From NCBI RefSeq assembly GCF_046195335.1, contig NZ_CP176093.1: 64,000 bases of DNA; one strand, 5' to 3'. Each line of letters starts with the position of its first letter. The stretch's first letter is position 1. The DNA is from Methanospirillum lacunae (GTDB taxonomy: Archaea; Halobacteriota; Methanomicrobia; Methanomicrobiales; Methanospirillaceae). The notes beneath the pieces are model-generated. The model did no database searches. It saw nothing but the letters and a program-made list of their open reading frames with translations, and was not told where the DNA came from. Of the stretch, positions 53,464 through 63,037 are shown one piece after another. A program made the position numbers and the translations under genes.

Positions 53464-55986
53464 TTAGGATCCCAATGTGCAGTTCACAGTTCCATCTGGA
53501 TTCACCGTTACAATAAAAGTTACCAGTCCTCCTGCATTCATAAGAACCTCATTTCCGGAAGGATCGGTTGTAATCATCTCTGGCTGAAAGGTATAGGTGT
53601 AAGTGCCGGGAGATGAAGGGATCTGAACTCCAAAATTGATGAGATACTTTCCGCTATCGTATGAGGCAGGGAGTACCCCAATTGGTATTGCTGGATCATT
53701 TATCGGAACAAGCACAATCCGGGCTGATGGAGATAATGTTACCGTACCGATATTCTCTAGATCCAGAGTGATAGTAGCCTGATTTCCCTCGACAGAAAAG
53801 GAAAGATCTGCAGAATTGGGAACGATATTGATGAGAGATCGTGATGATGGATCTGATGGTTGGTTTGGATGAGATGGGGGATAATCCGGGTTTGGATCAG
53901 GAGAAGGAGGAGAACTTCTGGTTTTGACCAGCGGGGCGTTATCATACATGGATCCACCGACATTATATCTCTCTGTGGTGTATCCTGTAGTTGTAGGAGT
54001 ATGAGTATCTGACCAGCCTGTTCCCGTTGGGTCGCTCCAGTAATTACCCGCAATATTTGGCCCGCCGACAACATTAGAACCCGGAGAGGGAGCCTGGTTC
54101 CAGGTATATCCGGATGGATTACTTACCCCTCCGACGTTGTTGGTATTAGCAAATTTGTTATTATAGACAGAACCAGAACCTCCGCCCAGAACTAATCCTG
54201 AATTTGTATTCTCGGCAACAGTATTTCCCTTTATTGTGACAGATTCACCATCAGAATAGATACCATTATTATTATTACTATTCGCTGTATTGTCATTGAT
54301 GGCTGCAGAGTCGCCATAAGACACGATGCCAATAGTATTCCTATTCGCTGTATTACTACTGATAGCAGCATCAGAACCTGCAGAATAGATGCCATAATTA
54401 TTATTACTGACAGTATTTCCACTAATTGTGGCAGAAGTCTGTTCCGAATCGATACCTGTTTGGGTGTTTCCATCTGCAGTATTTGTACCGATAAAAGCGT
54501 TAGGAGCTGCTGAATAGATGCCTGATTTACCATTATTATTTACTTCGTTACCAATAATGACGTCAGAAACGCCAATTGAATCGACTCCATTATTATTATT
54601 ATTGCTTGCAATATTTCCACTAATCTGGGCATAATTGCCATCTGAATCGATCCCATTACAATCGCTTCCTGCAATACCATTACTATTCACGGTATTACTG
54701 CGGATGGTGGCTGATTCACCGTCAGAATTAATGCCATTATTATTGTTATTTTCCGCAGTATTGCTACTGATGGTTGCTGTAGGACCTGTTGACTCGATAC
54801 CTTCATCATTACTATTTGCCGTGTTACCACTGATAACGGCTGAAACACCATCTGATTTGATACCGGCAAAACCATTATCATTTGCTGTGTTGCCGCTTAT
54901 GGTGGCTGAATCACCTGTAGATACAATACCATAATTATTCTCAGATGCTGTGTTACCGAAGATAGTTGTGGAATCACCCTGAGAATTGATACCATTATTA
55001 AAATAGTTTATTCCGCCAAAATTTCGCACTGTAACAGAATCAGTCCCGGAAATAACAGATACACCCGCTGACCCCCCGGAACCGGTAATTGTCTGATAAT
55101 TTCCATCAAGGATAACATTACTTGCCTGTATTCTGATAGCAAAATCAGTACTTGTCGTGGAAAATCCGCTTTGCAGTACATAGGTGTTACCTGCCCCGGT
55201 TATGTCATATGATGATGTTGTTGAATCATATGTATACCCGGTTCCCCCGCTTGGTGTTAAATCGATGATACTCTGAACAGTTACCGTTCCGAGCGTTACC
55301 GTTTCAGGACTCTTTTCATCATTATCAGAATGTGGAGTAATAATCACCGTTTGGGAAGTTGTTGTTCCATCATCCTGGTTGAGTACAGTCTGGTCTCCAG
55401 ATGCAGTATTTAGAGAAGAACCAACCTTTTTAGACACATCTCCGGTTGTATGCTCTGTTGTTGATGGGTTTTGCCCGGTCGTAGTATCTCCTGTCGTGGA
55501 TGCATCAGCAGATCTGGTTTCGGTTGTTGATGAAGAGGTTTCAGAAGAAGAACCAGTTTCAGACAAACCATCAGTGCTTTGTTGCGTTGTAGATGTAATC
55601 TCTCCAGTTTGAGTTTGTCCCGGTGTGGATGAATCAGCAGATCCGGTTTCGGTTGTTGATGAAGAGGTTTCAGAAGAAGAACCAGTTTCAGACAAACCGT
55701 CAGTACTTTGTTGTGTTGTAGATGTAATCTCTCCAGTTTGAGTTTGCCCTGTCGAGGATGAATCAGCAGATCCGGTATCTGTTGTTGATGTAGTTTCATG
55801 AGAGGAGTCAGTCCCACCTGTACTATCACCTGAAGGAGATACTACATCTGTTTTAGAGAGAGCATTGGTTGTGGGAGGAATATCCGGTGATGTTCCCATG
55901 CTTTGTTCATTATCAGCAATACCGAATCCCACTATAAAGCATACGAACACAACAATGGTAAAAATATACCCGTAAATCGGTTTCAT
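53464..55986 (-). CDS. Secreted parallel beta-helix (NosD-like) surface protein with Ser/Thr-rich stalk
   Basis: 840 residues. The signal peptide is YIFTIVVFVCFIVGFGIA. Residues about 35-240 are a Ser/Thr/Glu stalk with a 43-residue tandem repeat (ETGSADSSTPGQTQTGEITS). Residues about 265-620 are right-handed parallel beta-helix rungs of about 23 residues, each with ATISGNTANSNDEGI-type text. A region with NYWSDPTGTGWSD follows, and the C-terminal 130 residues form a CARDB/Ig-like fold (SADLSFSVEGNQATITLDLE). A cell-surface role such as adhesion or polysaccharide binding is likely. It starts 1 nt after the TPR gene's stop. Confidence 0.82.
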   Translation of the reverse strand: MKPIYGYIFTIVVFVCFIVGFGIADNEQSMGTSPDIPPTTNALSKTDVVSPSGDSTGGTDSSHETTSTTDTGSADSSSTGQTQTGEITSTTQQSTDGLSETGSSSETSSSTTETGSADSSTPGQTQTGEITSTTQQSTDGLSETGSSSETSSSTTETRSADASTTGDTTTGQNPSTTEHTTGDVSKKVGSSLNTASGDQTVLNQDDGTTTSQTVIITPHSDNDEKSPETVTLGTVTVQSIIDLTPSGGTGYTYDSTTSSYDITGAGNTYVLQSGFSTTSTDFAIRIQASNVILDGNYQTITGSGGSAGVSVISGTDSVTVRNFGGINYFNNGINSQGDSTTIFGNTASENNYGIVSTGDSATISGNTANDNGFAGIKSDGVSAVISGNTANSNDEGIESTGPTATISSNTAENNNNNGINSDGESATIRSNTVNSNGIAGSDCNGIDSDGNYAQISGNIASNNNNNGVDSIGVSDVIIGNEVNNNGKSGIYSAAPNAFIGTNTADGNTQTGIDSEQTSATISGNTVSNNNYGIYSAGSDAAISSNTANRNTIGIVSYGDSAAINDNTANSNNNNGIYSDGESVTIKGNTVAENTNSGLVLGGGSGSVYNNKFANTNNVGGVSNPSGYTWNQAPSPGSNVVGGPNIAGNYWSDPTGTGWSDTHTPTTTGYTTERYNVGGSMYDNAPLVKTRSSPPSPDPNPDYPPSHPNQPSDPSSRSLINIVPNSADLSFSVEGNQATITLDLENIGTVTLSPSARIVLVPINDPAIPIGVLPASYDSGKYLINFGVQIPSSPGTYTYTFQPEMITTDPSGNEVLMNAGGLVTFIVTVNPDGTVNCTLGS
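55520..55790 (-). repeat. 129-bp tandem repeat in the stalk region
   Basis: Two adjacent, almost identical 129-bp units (43 codons) encode the Ser/Thr-rich stalk; the text beginning near 55572 recurs near 55701. A partial third unit flanks them. Confidence 0.8.
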
Positions 55987-55987
55987 T

Positions 55988-56764
55988 TTATGAAGTAGAG
56001 TTCGTATGTTCAGGCTTCATCTGATCAAGCTTTTTCAGGAACTCTGAAGCTTGTGATATTGCCGAGTGATCATTACTTATTGCAGTTTTAAACAATTTTC
56101 TGGCACCATCATAATCCCCCTGGGTTACTCTGAGAACACCAAGATTGGTATATGCCAGAACTGCTCCTGATGGATCTGCATCAATCGCTTTTAGAAAATT
56201 GCGTTCAGCCACATCGGATTTTTTTTGCATAAAAGCAATTGCACCAATTCCGGTATAGATATCAGCAGCAGTACTGCCGGTTGCATATTGCTCACCTTGC
56301 ATAAACGTCGTTTCTGCTTCGGCAAGTTTCCCCAGCTCTGTTAAGAGGGTCCCCTTTTTTACCATAGCATCGGCATACACCATGGGATCAGCAGTGGTTA
56401 CTTTCTCAAAACTATCAAGAGCGGCATCCTTATCTCCGAGTTTCTCTTGTAATACCCCGAGATTGATCCAGCCCTTTCCATATGCCGGATCGGCTGATAC
56501 TGCATTTTGATAATATTCTTTTGCTTTATTCAGATCCCCAAGACCCATGTAACTAGTGCCAATATTGTTTAATATTGAAGCCCGGTCTGCTTCTTTGGCA
56601 CCTGCAAGATCTGAGGTAAATTTCTCAACTGCCCCGGAATAATCTCCTGCTAAATACAATTCCTGTCCATTTGCAGCCTGGGCAGCGGGAATTCCCAAAC
56701 ACATGCAGACAATAAAAACAAAAATACAGGGATAGAAACCATTCTCATGTACATTAAAATTCAT
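55988..56764 (-). CDS. Secreted tetratricopeptide-repeat protein
   Basis: 258 residues. A signal peptide lies near residues 10-31 (CIFVFIVCMCLGIPAAQA). About six TPR units follow, with landmark text GTSYMGLGDLNKAKEYYQNA (about 70) and GWINLGVLQEKLGDKDAALD (about 103). TPR arrays bind partner proteins. It lies 1 nt upstream of the beta-helix surface protein, which it may help to assemble or anchor (inference). Confidence 0.85.
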   Translation of the reverse strand: MNFNVHENGFYPCIFVFIVCMCLGIPAAQAANGQELYLAGDYSGAVEKFTSDLAGAKEADRASILNNIGTSYMGLGDLNKAKEYYQNAVSADPAYGKGWINLGVLQEKLGDKDAALDSFEKVTTADPMVYADAMVKKGTLLTELGKLAEAETTFMQGEQYATGSTAADIYTGIGAIAFMQKKSDVAERNFLKAIDADPSGAVLAYTNLGVLRVTQGDYDGARKLFKTAISNDHSAISQASEFLKKLDQMKPEHTNSTS

Positions 56765-57020
56765 ATTAAAATCTTTCCAACCTATAAGATGCCGTTCAAG
56801 AACTATTATTCAATATTTGAATAAATTTAGAACAACACCCAGTATTAAATTGCGTGAGTGATATTGAGTATCTCTTATTAGGCAATAATTTTTTGCCACA
56901 CTAATGACACTTTGGCTCTTTGGGTATCATCAGACTGTTCTCAGTCGTGCTATCCTTTTCGTCACTAATCACAAGGTAACGTTGATTCCAATACGCTGAA
57001 GAAGAGATTAACCGGGGTGA

Positions 57021-57242
57021 TATGCCTTTATTGGCCTCTCCAGGCTGAAGTGTAATTATGATCTCATTACATCGATCCCATCTGAAAATCTCTTAGAAAA
57101 AGGCATCGTGGTATTAACTGACGATACAATAACTGCACGGGAATTCTCAGGTTTCCGCCAATTTTTTTTGCATGAAAAAAACCACATGCGATGGATGGAT
57201 CTAACTCTATATAATAAACTGGAAAACAAAGTTCTCAATTAA
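57021..57242 (+). pseudogene. Scrap of a HEPN/HepT-like protein C-terminus
   Basis: 73 codons stay open without a start: LEKGIVVLTDDTITAREFSG, then FRQFFLHEKNHMRWMDLTLY and a stop. The FRxFFxH text resembles HepT-like ribonuclease domains, in which this helix carries the catalytic His. A TGA bounds it upstream. The family call is from memory and tentative. The rest of 56765-57375 shows nothing. Confidence 0.35.
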
Positions 57243-57375
57243 TTGATTTTTGTTTCATATTTTGTAACTACAGGGTAGAGATATACCCCTAATTGGATAA
57301 TTACATCTATCAGATTCATGAGGCATATTACCTCTCTGTGGTTTCTTTTGTTTAATTGAAGAGAAAAAAAATATT

Positions 57376-57747
57376 ATGATCAACCAAATAAAAGGTGGAG
57401 CAACTATCGTAGTTGATGATGCCCATATGGTTCCGAATCCCGGATCAAATAATCAAAAATCCGTGGATCAAAAAACTGGTTCTGATGATCTTAAAAATAT
57501 ACCCCATAATATGGATAGTACGGTTACCTCGTCTGTTTCTAACAAGAAACTCATTTGCCCTCAATGTGGGAAACCAACATTGTATGTAGAATTCCCGGAT
57601 CAATATGAAGCCTGGACAAAATGTTCGTCCTGTAACTTCTTTATGGGAATGGGTAAGGATGACTGGCATCGTATGGAAAATAGTCCTAATATTGATGAAA
57701 AAATTAGAAAAATGGCAATTAAAAAGGGATTAAAGGTGTTGCCTTAA
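57376..57747 (+). CDS. Zinc-ribbon protein, unknown function
   Basis: 123 residues. The first 55 are low-complexity (PNPGSNNQKSVDQKTGSDD). A C-terminal zinc ribbon follows, with CPQCGKPTLYVEF and TKCSSCNFFMGMG (about 62-91). A basic tail ends it. No clear ribosome site; promoter and start are uncertain. No family recognised. Confidence 0.5.
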   Translation: MINQIKGGATIVVDDAHMVPNPGSNNQKSVDQKTGSDDLKNIPHNMDSTVTSSVSNKKLICPQCGKPTLYVEFPDQYEAWTKCSSCNFFMGMGKDDWHRMENSPNIDEKIRKMAIKKGLKVLP

Positions 57748-58011
57748 TAAAAATCCTATTCAGAAAAATACTATTCAGACTTCTATCTGGTAAAAAAATC
57801 TCATTAATAGGTGAGTTAAAACCGGCTAACTATCTGATTTATTGATCCGATCGACCAATTCAACTACTTAACGTGATATTGTTCAATTTCATTAGATACT
57901 GTAGAAGAAATTTAGACATATCATGAGAGTTCGTATGAAAATAAGACGAAATTGGGAGTATCTTCTAATTTGAGTTTACATATTTCCATTTTCGGAAGTG
58001 AAGGTGTACAT

Positions 58012-58953
58012 ATGAAAAAAAATTCACATATAACAAATGATTCAGATGATCAGAATTTGGAGATACTCAATGAAGATGCTATTGAAAATCAGATGATTGT
58101 AATTGATCACTCCTCCTTTACCGGTGAAATAAATAATTGTTTCAACGATCCTGTAAGTTTCGATTCTAACGATTGTTCTGCTCCGTTGATTCATATTATT
58201 ACTGAACCTGGTGGTTCGATCATGAGCAGGTATCCTAAAAATCTACCTGTTGATATACCCACTTCTCATCAGAATGATGAAATAGGTAAGATCAATAGGA
58301 ATCGTGCACCGTTGAAATCTTTTGGATTACCGATTTTTAGTAATCCAAAATTGATAGTATCAGAAAGAAAATCTATTGAAGAGGTAAAAATGAGATGTTT
58401 GATCGATGAGATAATGCACGTTGCCAAAGAAATTCAAAATGGTAATCACTCAATACGGACAGATTTAACATCATTTGAAGGAGATGATCTGGTGATTCTT
58501 CAACAGATTAATAACATCCTTGATAATATCGTTGTCCCATCCATTACATCATCCTTTCTTGATAGAATATTAAAAGGGAAATTATCTACAAAAATACCCG
58601 TGTCATTCAATAGTGAATGTAACGAGATAGTGACGAAACTCAACCCATGTATTGACACACTATCCTATCATGTGAAAGATACCTCCAGAAGTAAAAAAGA
58701 GATTAATAAACAGATAAAAATGACTTTAAATTCTGGTAATAATAAAATCCTTATAGAGAATGAAAAAAATTTTGGATGGAATGTTTTATGTGGGTTACCT
58801 GAAACTGAAGATCAACAGAATCAGATTGAAGAAGAAAGTGTAAGGAGTTGGGTTGGGCCTGTACCTCTACCAGAATATCAGCGGAAACTAACTAAAGAAG
58901 ATATCGGATGGAGCCGGTTATGTGAATTACCTGACTCCACAAGCCAGATTTAA
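58012..58953 (+). CDS. Protein with one HAMP-like pair related to the giant receptor array
   Basis: 313 residues from ATG 58012, which follows GAAGGTG; an earlier ATG at 57952 is weaker. Residues about 130-235 repeat the pattern of the giant receptor units: IQNGNHSIRTDLTSFEGDDL, then INNILDNIVVPSI and RILKGKLSTKIPVSF, ending NEIVTKLNPCIDTL. It has no MCP signalling domain and no membrane segment. The C-terminus has two copies of a short motif (WNVLCGLPETED, then WSRLCELPDSTS). The role is unknown; it could bind receptor HAMP arrays (inference). Confidence 0.55.
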   Translation: MKKNSHITNDSDDQNLEILNEDAIENQMIVIDHSSFTGEINNCFNDPVSFDSNDCSAPLIHIITEPGGSIMSRYPKNLPVDIPTSHQNDEIGKINRNRAPLKSFGLPIFSNPKLIVSERKSIEEVKMRCLIDEIMHVAKEIQNGNHSIRTDLTSFEGDDLVILQQINNILDNIVVPSITSSFLDRILKGKLSTKIPVSFNSECNEIVTKLNPCIDTLSYHVKDTSRSKKEINKQIKMTLNSGNNKILIENEKNFGWNVLCGLPETEDQQNQIEEESVRSWVGPVPLPEYQRKLTKEDIGWSRLCELPDSTSQI

Positions 58954-59126
58954 AAATTTTTACTGTTAATATAGAATAACTGGCTATTTGTCTCTTTTAG
59001 TGGGTATGATGGAGGATTCCATTCAATATGAGTTATGGGTATTGCAGAAGATCCCATTCGGACTGTCCTTCACTTACCTGGTCCCTGACATATATCCTCA
59101 ATAAATTTTGCCGAAGGTAAGCGTAA

Positions 59127-59351
59127 ATGAGACTTTGGCTTGAATTTCCATAATGTTCACGATTTCTTTGCCCAGAATGGAATCATATAGATTGTGAATT
59201 CGATGATACAACAACCAGAACATGGCGTCATGTAGACTTTTTTGAACATCTAATCTTTCTTCATGGAAGGATCCCTGGAATCGTTGGTTTTAATTGTAGA
59301 ATTCGAGAGGCCAAGGTTCCATGGGGTAGAGATAGATGCGGCCACTATTGA
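59127..59351 (+). pseudogene. ISL3-family transposase N-terminus
   Basis: The frame MRLWLEFP-stop-CSRFLC continues with EFDDTTTRTWRHVDFFEHLI, FLHGRIPGIVGFNCRIREAK and VPWGRD, the zinc-finger start of ISL3 transposases (TRTWRHLDFF is diagnostic). Cysteines of the finger are partly lost and a TAA interrupts the start. The catalytic domain is missing. Nothing else is seen in the 58954-59889 gap except AT-rich DNA. Confidence 0.75.
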
Positions 59352-59754
59352 AGACCATTAATCGTCTTTCGTATAAACAATGTGAATCTCTCAAATATCA
59401 GAAAAAAGCAAAAAAGGATAAAAAAACTGGCGATTAGTTTCTTGTTACGTTGAAGAACCATAAATAAAGACAGATCTCTCTGATATCACATCAATTGAGT
59501 TTGACGTAACTTCCCGTCGAAAATATCATGAGAACTCTCTTTTTTTACCGACCTAGTTGAAAGGTATTTCTGATAATTTGGGTTTAACCTTCAGATGAAA
59601 AAACTGTGGTATCATCAATTCCTTCAGTGTTCGAAATGAACAAACACCTTGTTTATCTCCCCGGACCGGGTAACACTCAATGTATCAGAATGTTTTCTGA
59701 CCAGTGCAAGAGCCTACTGCAAAAACGAATCCGAATTTTCCATCAGTCTTCATG

Positions 59755-60351
59755 AGACGGCATATCCCGGATAATCGTTATCGTATCTCCCTGCTATTCC
59801 GCATGGATGTCAAAATTATACTCATCAAATGAGAGTGTAACCGTTGCACCTTGTTTGAATATCTCAAACGAAAAACCGCTCTCCATCAGTTAGAGGAGGG
59901 CTGATCCAGCCTTGGTGGCAATATCCCGGCGGGCCTCCCACATCCGGGCATTCTGATCGATAAATAAAAAGACCGTATCGGCCAGGTTTTCATCACCTGG
60001 CATGATCCTGATAGTAGCCTGTTGTTTGATGCCGATTCTGAATATAAGAGTAAGCAGGATTGCAATAATAGTTGAGAGAGTCAGAGGAGAAGTCAGAATT
60101 GTTGCAAGCCAAGAATATTCTATCGGAAGAACAACACTGGAGAATGCACTTGCACCAAATCCAAAGACAAGCGAGATACCAATGGTGAAAAACCCCCTGG
60201 TATCCATCATTCGTGTCATCATCACCTCCATCCCGGTCATCATAATGTTACAGATAGAATAGACGAGAGCAGCCTCGATGACCGGAAGAGGCATAATAAG
60301 GAAAAACCAGAGGCCGGTGGGAATACAGCTGGAAAAACAAGATTTATTCAA
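59755..60351 (-). pseudogene. C-terminal third of a xanthine/uracil permease-type gene, decayed
   Basis: The open part (60351-59890) contains IMPLPVIEAALVYSICNIMM, TRMMDTRGFFTIGISLVFGF and SPLTLSTIIAILLTLIFRIG, the last membrane helices of the NCS2 nucleobase transporter family. The N-terminal two thirds are absent. After SALL a TAA interrupts, then the same frame goes on with LMESGFSFEIFKQGATVTLS and a second stop after DIHAE. This appended soluble tail is unusual for NCS2. Not functional as a transporter. Confidence 0.65.
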
Positions 60352-60801
60352 GTAATAATTCTGACCTCCGGCTCATTATACCTGGAAGAGATATTCCGGG
60401 GGACCAGAGAATAAACGAAACTCAAAATCCTCCTCCCGACTGATAATCAATCAGGAGTGATGCCAGGTACCATATCTTCGTTCAAAAAACAGGGTGAAAA
60501 ATCTATTCATTTCAGCCAGTATTTTTCTGATAGAGATCAGAATTATGGTATCGTTAGGAGGATGAGCATATTTGAATTATAATACAATAGATGTCGGCGT
60601 ATTCTATTCACTGGAATGATCATCGTTCTCTTGATTGGGAAGGTCTCTGGTACAACCAAGCCACCCGGGACATACTAACCATTGAAACGAATCAGGTATT
60701 TAATAATCTGAAGGTTTCAGATATCAGTTTCAGTGAGAAGACAGACTGCATATGCAGGTCATCGAATTCCTGAAAAAAAAAGAATATCATTATTTCTATA
60801 G
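60352..60801. other. Gene-free stretch
   Basis: 450 nt between the permease remnant and the secreted protein gene. A small inverted repeat, CTGAT-aatca-ATCAG (60440-60454), is the only structure noted. A plus-strand frame at 60591-60773 has no ribosome site. Confidence 0.35.
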
Positions 60802-61395
60802 TTATCCACACACCAGGTGAGTACATATATCTACACAATCATAGGGGTTAGGATCATTCCGACAATTATTAACACACGTATCACATTGTAAACCCGACCC
60901 CTGTGCATTATCTGGAGCACTTTTTATTAACTCCATGAATACCCCGGTTGCGTTGAACGTTTTTGTATTTAGCTGACGGAGATTTTGCGTCTCCTGTGCA
61001 TAGGGGCTCAGGAGTGTTCTGTCATAATAGTCAAGTGGTTGTACCTGAAGGGTAAGAGACCGTTTATCATCTGAAAACGTGAGGTTTTCAATTTTTACAA
61101 TGGATGCTGACTTTGAATCGTTATCAGTAAAAACCACCACTGCGTCTATTGGAGTGGACATATTAGTCAAATAACTAACCGGAAACGATGTAGTGTTACC
61201 GTCTTTAGTGATATTTACAACCGTGTCAGGATTAGAAACCGTGATGGTCATCATATCTTCAGTAGTATTGACAATCGTACTTCCTTCCCCATGCAGGTAT
61301 GCAAGGTATTCAGGACTATCTGCAGCACAGCAGATTCCTATCAGAGAAAGAAGTAATACGAGAACAATGAGTCCGGTGCCCTGATATCTATCCAT
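60802..61395 (-). CDS. Secreted protein with Cys-rich C-terminus
   Basis: 197 residues. Signal peptide IVLVLLLSLIGICCA, cut near AADSPEY (residue 25). The middle is a beta-rich domain with many Asn-x-Ser/Thr sites. The last 30 residues hold six Cys (LQCDTCVNNCRNDPNPYDCV, then CTHLVC), likely disulphide-bonded outside the cell. No family recognised. It lies about 300 nt downstream of the peptidase/binding-protein pair on the same strand. Confidence 0.65.
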   Translation of the reverse strand: MDRYQGTGLIVLVLLLSLIGICCAADSPEYLAYLHGEGSTIVNTTEDMMTITVSNPDTVVNITKDGNTTSFPVSYLTNMSTPIDAVVVFTDNDSKSASIVKIENLTFSDDKRSLTLQVQPLDYYDRTLLSPYAQETQNLRQLNTKTFNATGVFMELIKSAPDNAQGSGLQCDTCVNNCRNDPNPYDCVDICTHLVCG

Positions 61396-61695
61396 ATTCT
61401 TATGTTACTTTTGGTTAATTTTATTTCAAGGTTTTGTTTCGATCAGATATCTGAACACGAAATGAGTAAACCCGATTATATATCAATCGTATAAATTTGG
61501 ACCCACCAGCAAATAATTTCCCTACAAATAATGGTATGTCGTATCAGGAATACATCGCTTTTGCAGACATCCCATGAACTACTTCTGGTAGTATAAACCG
61601 GGTCATCGGTCCGGTTACCATAACATGAAAAGGAGATGATATGCTCTTCAGGGTACTCTTCTTTGGTCAAATTTCGCGTAACCGGTGACACAACC
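61396..61695. other. Spacer with a long-range inverted repeat
   Basis: CCGGTTAC (61611-61618) and GTAACCGG (61678-61685) are perfect 8-bp arms 59 nt apart, just beyond the stop of the binding-protein gene. They could close a 3'-end structure. No gene is supported here. Confidence 0.35.
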
Positions 61696-63036
61696 CTACA
61701 CAAGTGATGTCGTCATCAGAACAAATGTTCCATCCCGGAATACCCACCTGTCCTGGGCTGGACCTGCAGCATGATGAGAATCGAAGACTTTTGGGCCACT
61801 AACACCGTAATACCGGGAAGTATCCAATCCTTTCCTGATGGTCTCTGCTGTTACCGTATGAGTATCACAGGCAGGTGGCAGGGCCTCTGTTACAACCTTC
61901 ATTGAATCATATCCATATCCGGCAAGAGTCCGTGTGGGATCCTGATGAAACATCTTCTGATATGCGGAAACAAAGCGTTCTGATTGTATCCCGGGAACCA
62001 GGTTTGTATAGGAATCTATCGTGAAAAGGGAAAACTGTGAGAGCACATCAGAGTTCTCCTTCTCCAGACTGTTCATAAGCCCGGACTCAGACAATATCAC
62101 CTGACCACGGAAACCTGCCTCTGACAGATTCCTGATGATGGGGATCTGACGATTATCATACACAATGAGAATAATCGTATCTGGTGCACTATCCAGGATT
62201 GAATGAGATAGAGCAGCATAATCGGTATCATCCTGACGAATCGGCTCCTTTCCGGAAACAGGTATAGATCGGTTGGTAAGATCTGACGCAATATTGTTCA
62301 TGACTGATCGTCCATACTCGTCATCGCAGTACAGGATAGCAACCCGGTCAGAAGAAAATGAGACCCATTTTCCAATAAATTCAGCAAGATAGAAAACTGG
62401 TGGATTAATCTGATAAAACCGGGGAGATATCCCATACAATGCTTCTCCATTTGCCTGGGGAGAAAGTAGAACGGAACTATCAACTTTTTTTGTCTCTTCA
62501 GCCATCTTCAACGTGAGTTTGGTAGAATATGATCCGATAACTACAGGAACTCTCTCACGTTGCATCTCCTGAAAAAGAGCATGTGACAGGTTTGGATCTC
62601 CCTTGTCATCTTTTATCTGAAGTATAATTTTTCGCCCGTCTGCTGTATCTCCGGTATTGAACTCATCGGTTGCGACCTCAATGCCATGCAGGATATCCGT
62701 ACCGATATTGCCTAAATCTCCACTCAAAGGGAGGATAACGCCGCAGATGATTGTAGAATTATCAGTAGCAGGGACTGGAAGTGGGGAGGTGATGAAGATG
62801 GGGAAGATGGTGAGAATTATAACGATGGAAAGAATGATGAGGATAACGAAAAGAGAAAGTGTTTGAAGATATGAAAAATTGTTGACATCACTCTGCTCAT
62901 TATCTGGTGAATCTTTTTGCTCTGCTCTATGAGGACGGTTGAATGATTGACTCATGTTCATCCCAATGGCCATAGGTTTTGAGTATATACTCTCTCTGAT
63001 GGTTGCCCGGATATTGTAGATTGGAGAGTTCGTCAT
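61696..63036 (-). CDS. Membrane-anchored branched-chain amino acid-type binding protein
   Basis: 446 residues from ATG 63036. A cytoplasmic tail of about 55 residues and one membrane helix (LSLFVILIILSIVIILTIFP) come first. An extracellular Peripla_BP_6 domain follows: ICGVILPLSGDLGNIGTDIL, VVIGSYSTKL, ILYCDDEYGRSVMNNI and YGYDSMKVV. This is the LivJ/amidase-sensor fold. No transporter genes accompany it, and the N-terminal anchor is uncommon for transport. It starts 1 nt after the peptidase stop, so the pair is translationally coupled and probably works as a unit. Earlier in-frame ATGs overlap the peptidase gene and are rejected. Confidence 0.8.
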   Translation of the reverse strand: MTNSPIYNIRATIRESIYSKPMAIGMNMSQSFNRPHRAEQKDSPDNEQSDVNNFSYLQTLSLFVILIILSIVIILTIFPIFITSPLPVPATDNSTIICGVILPLSGDLGNIGTDILHGIEVATDEFNTGDTADGRKIILQIKDDKGDPNLSHALFQEMQRERVPVVIGSYSTKLTLKMAEETKKVDSSVLLSPQANGEALYGISPRFYQINPPVFYLAEFIGKWVSFSSDRVAILYCDDEYGRSVMNNIASDLTNRSIPVSGKEPIRQDDTDYAALSHSILDSAPDTIILIVYDNRQIPIIRNLSEAGFRGQVILSESGLMNSLEKENSDVLSQFSLFTIDSYTNLVPGIQSERFVSAYQKMFHQDPTRTLAGYGYDSMKVVTEALPPACDTHTVTAETIRKGLDTSRYYGVSGPKVFDSHHAAGPAQDRWVFRDGTFVLMTTSLV

Positions 63037-63037
63037 G

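Noticed and set aside
61476..61703. 75-codon minus-strand frame after the binding-protein gene
   Set aside because: Overlaps the end of the binding-protein gene, no ribosome site, no domain features.
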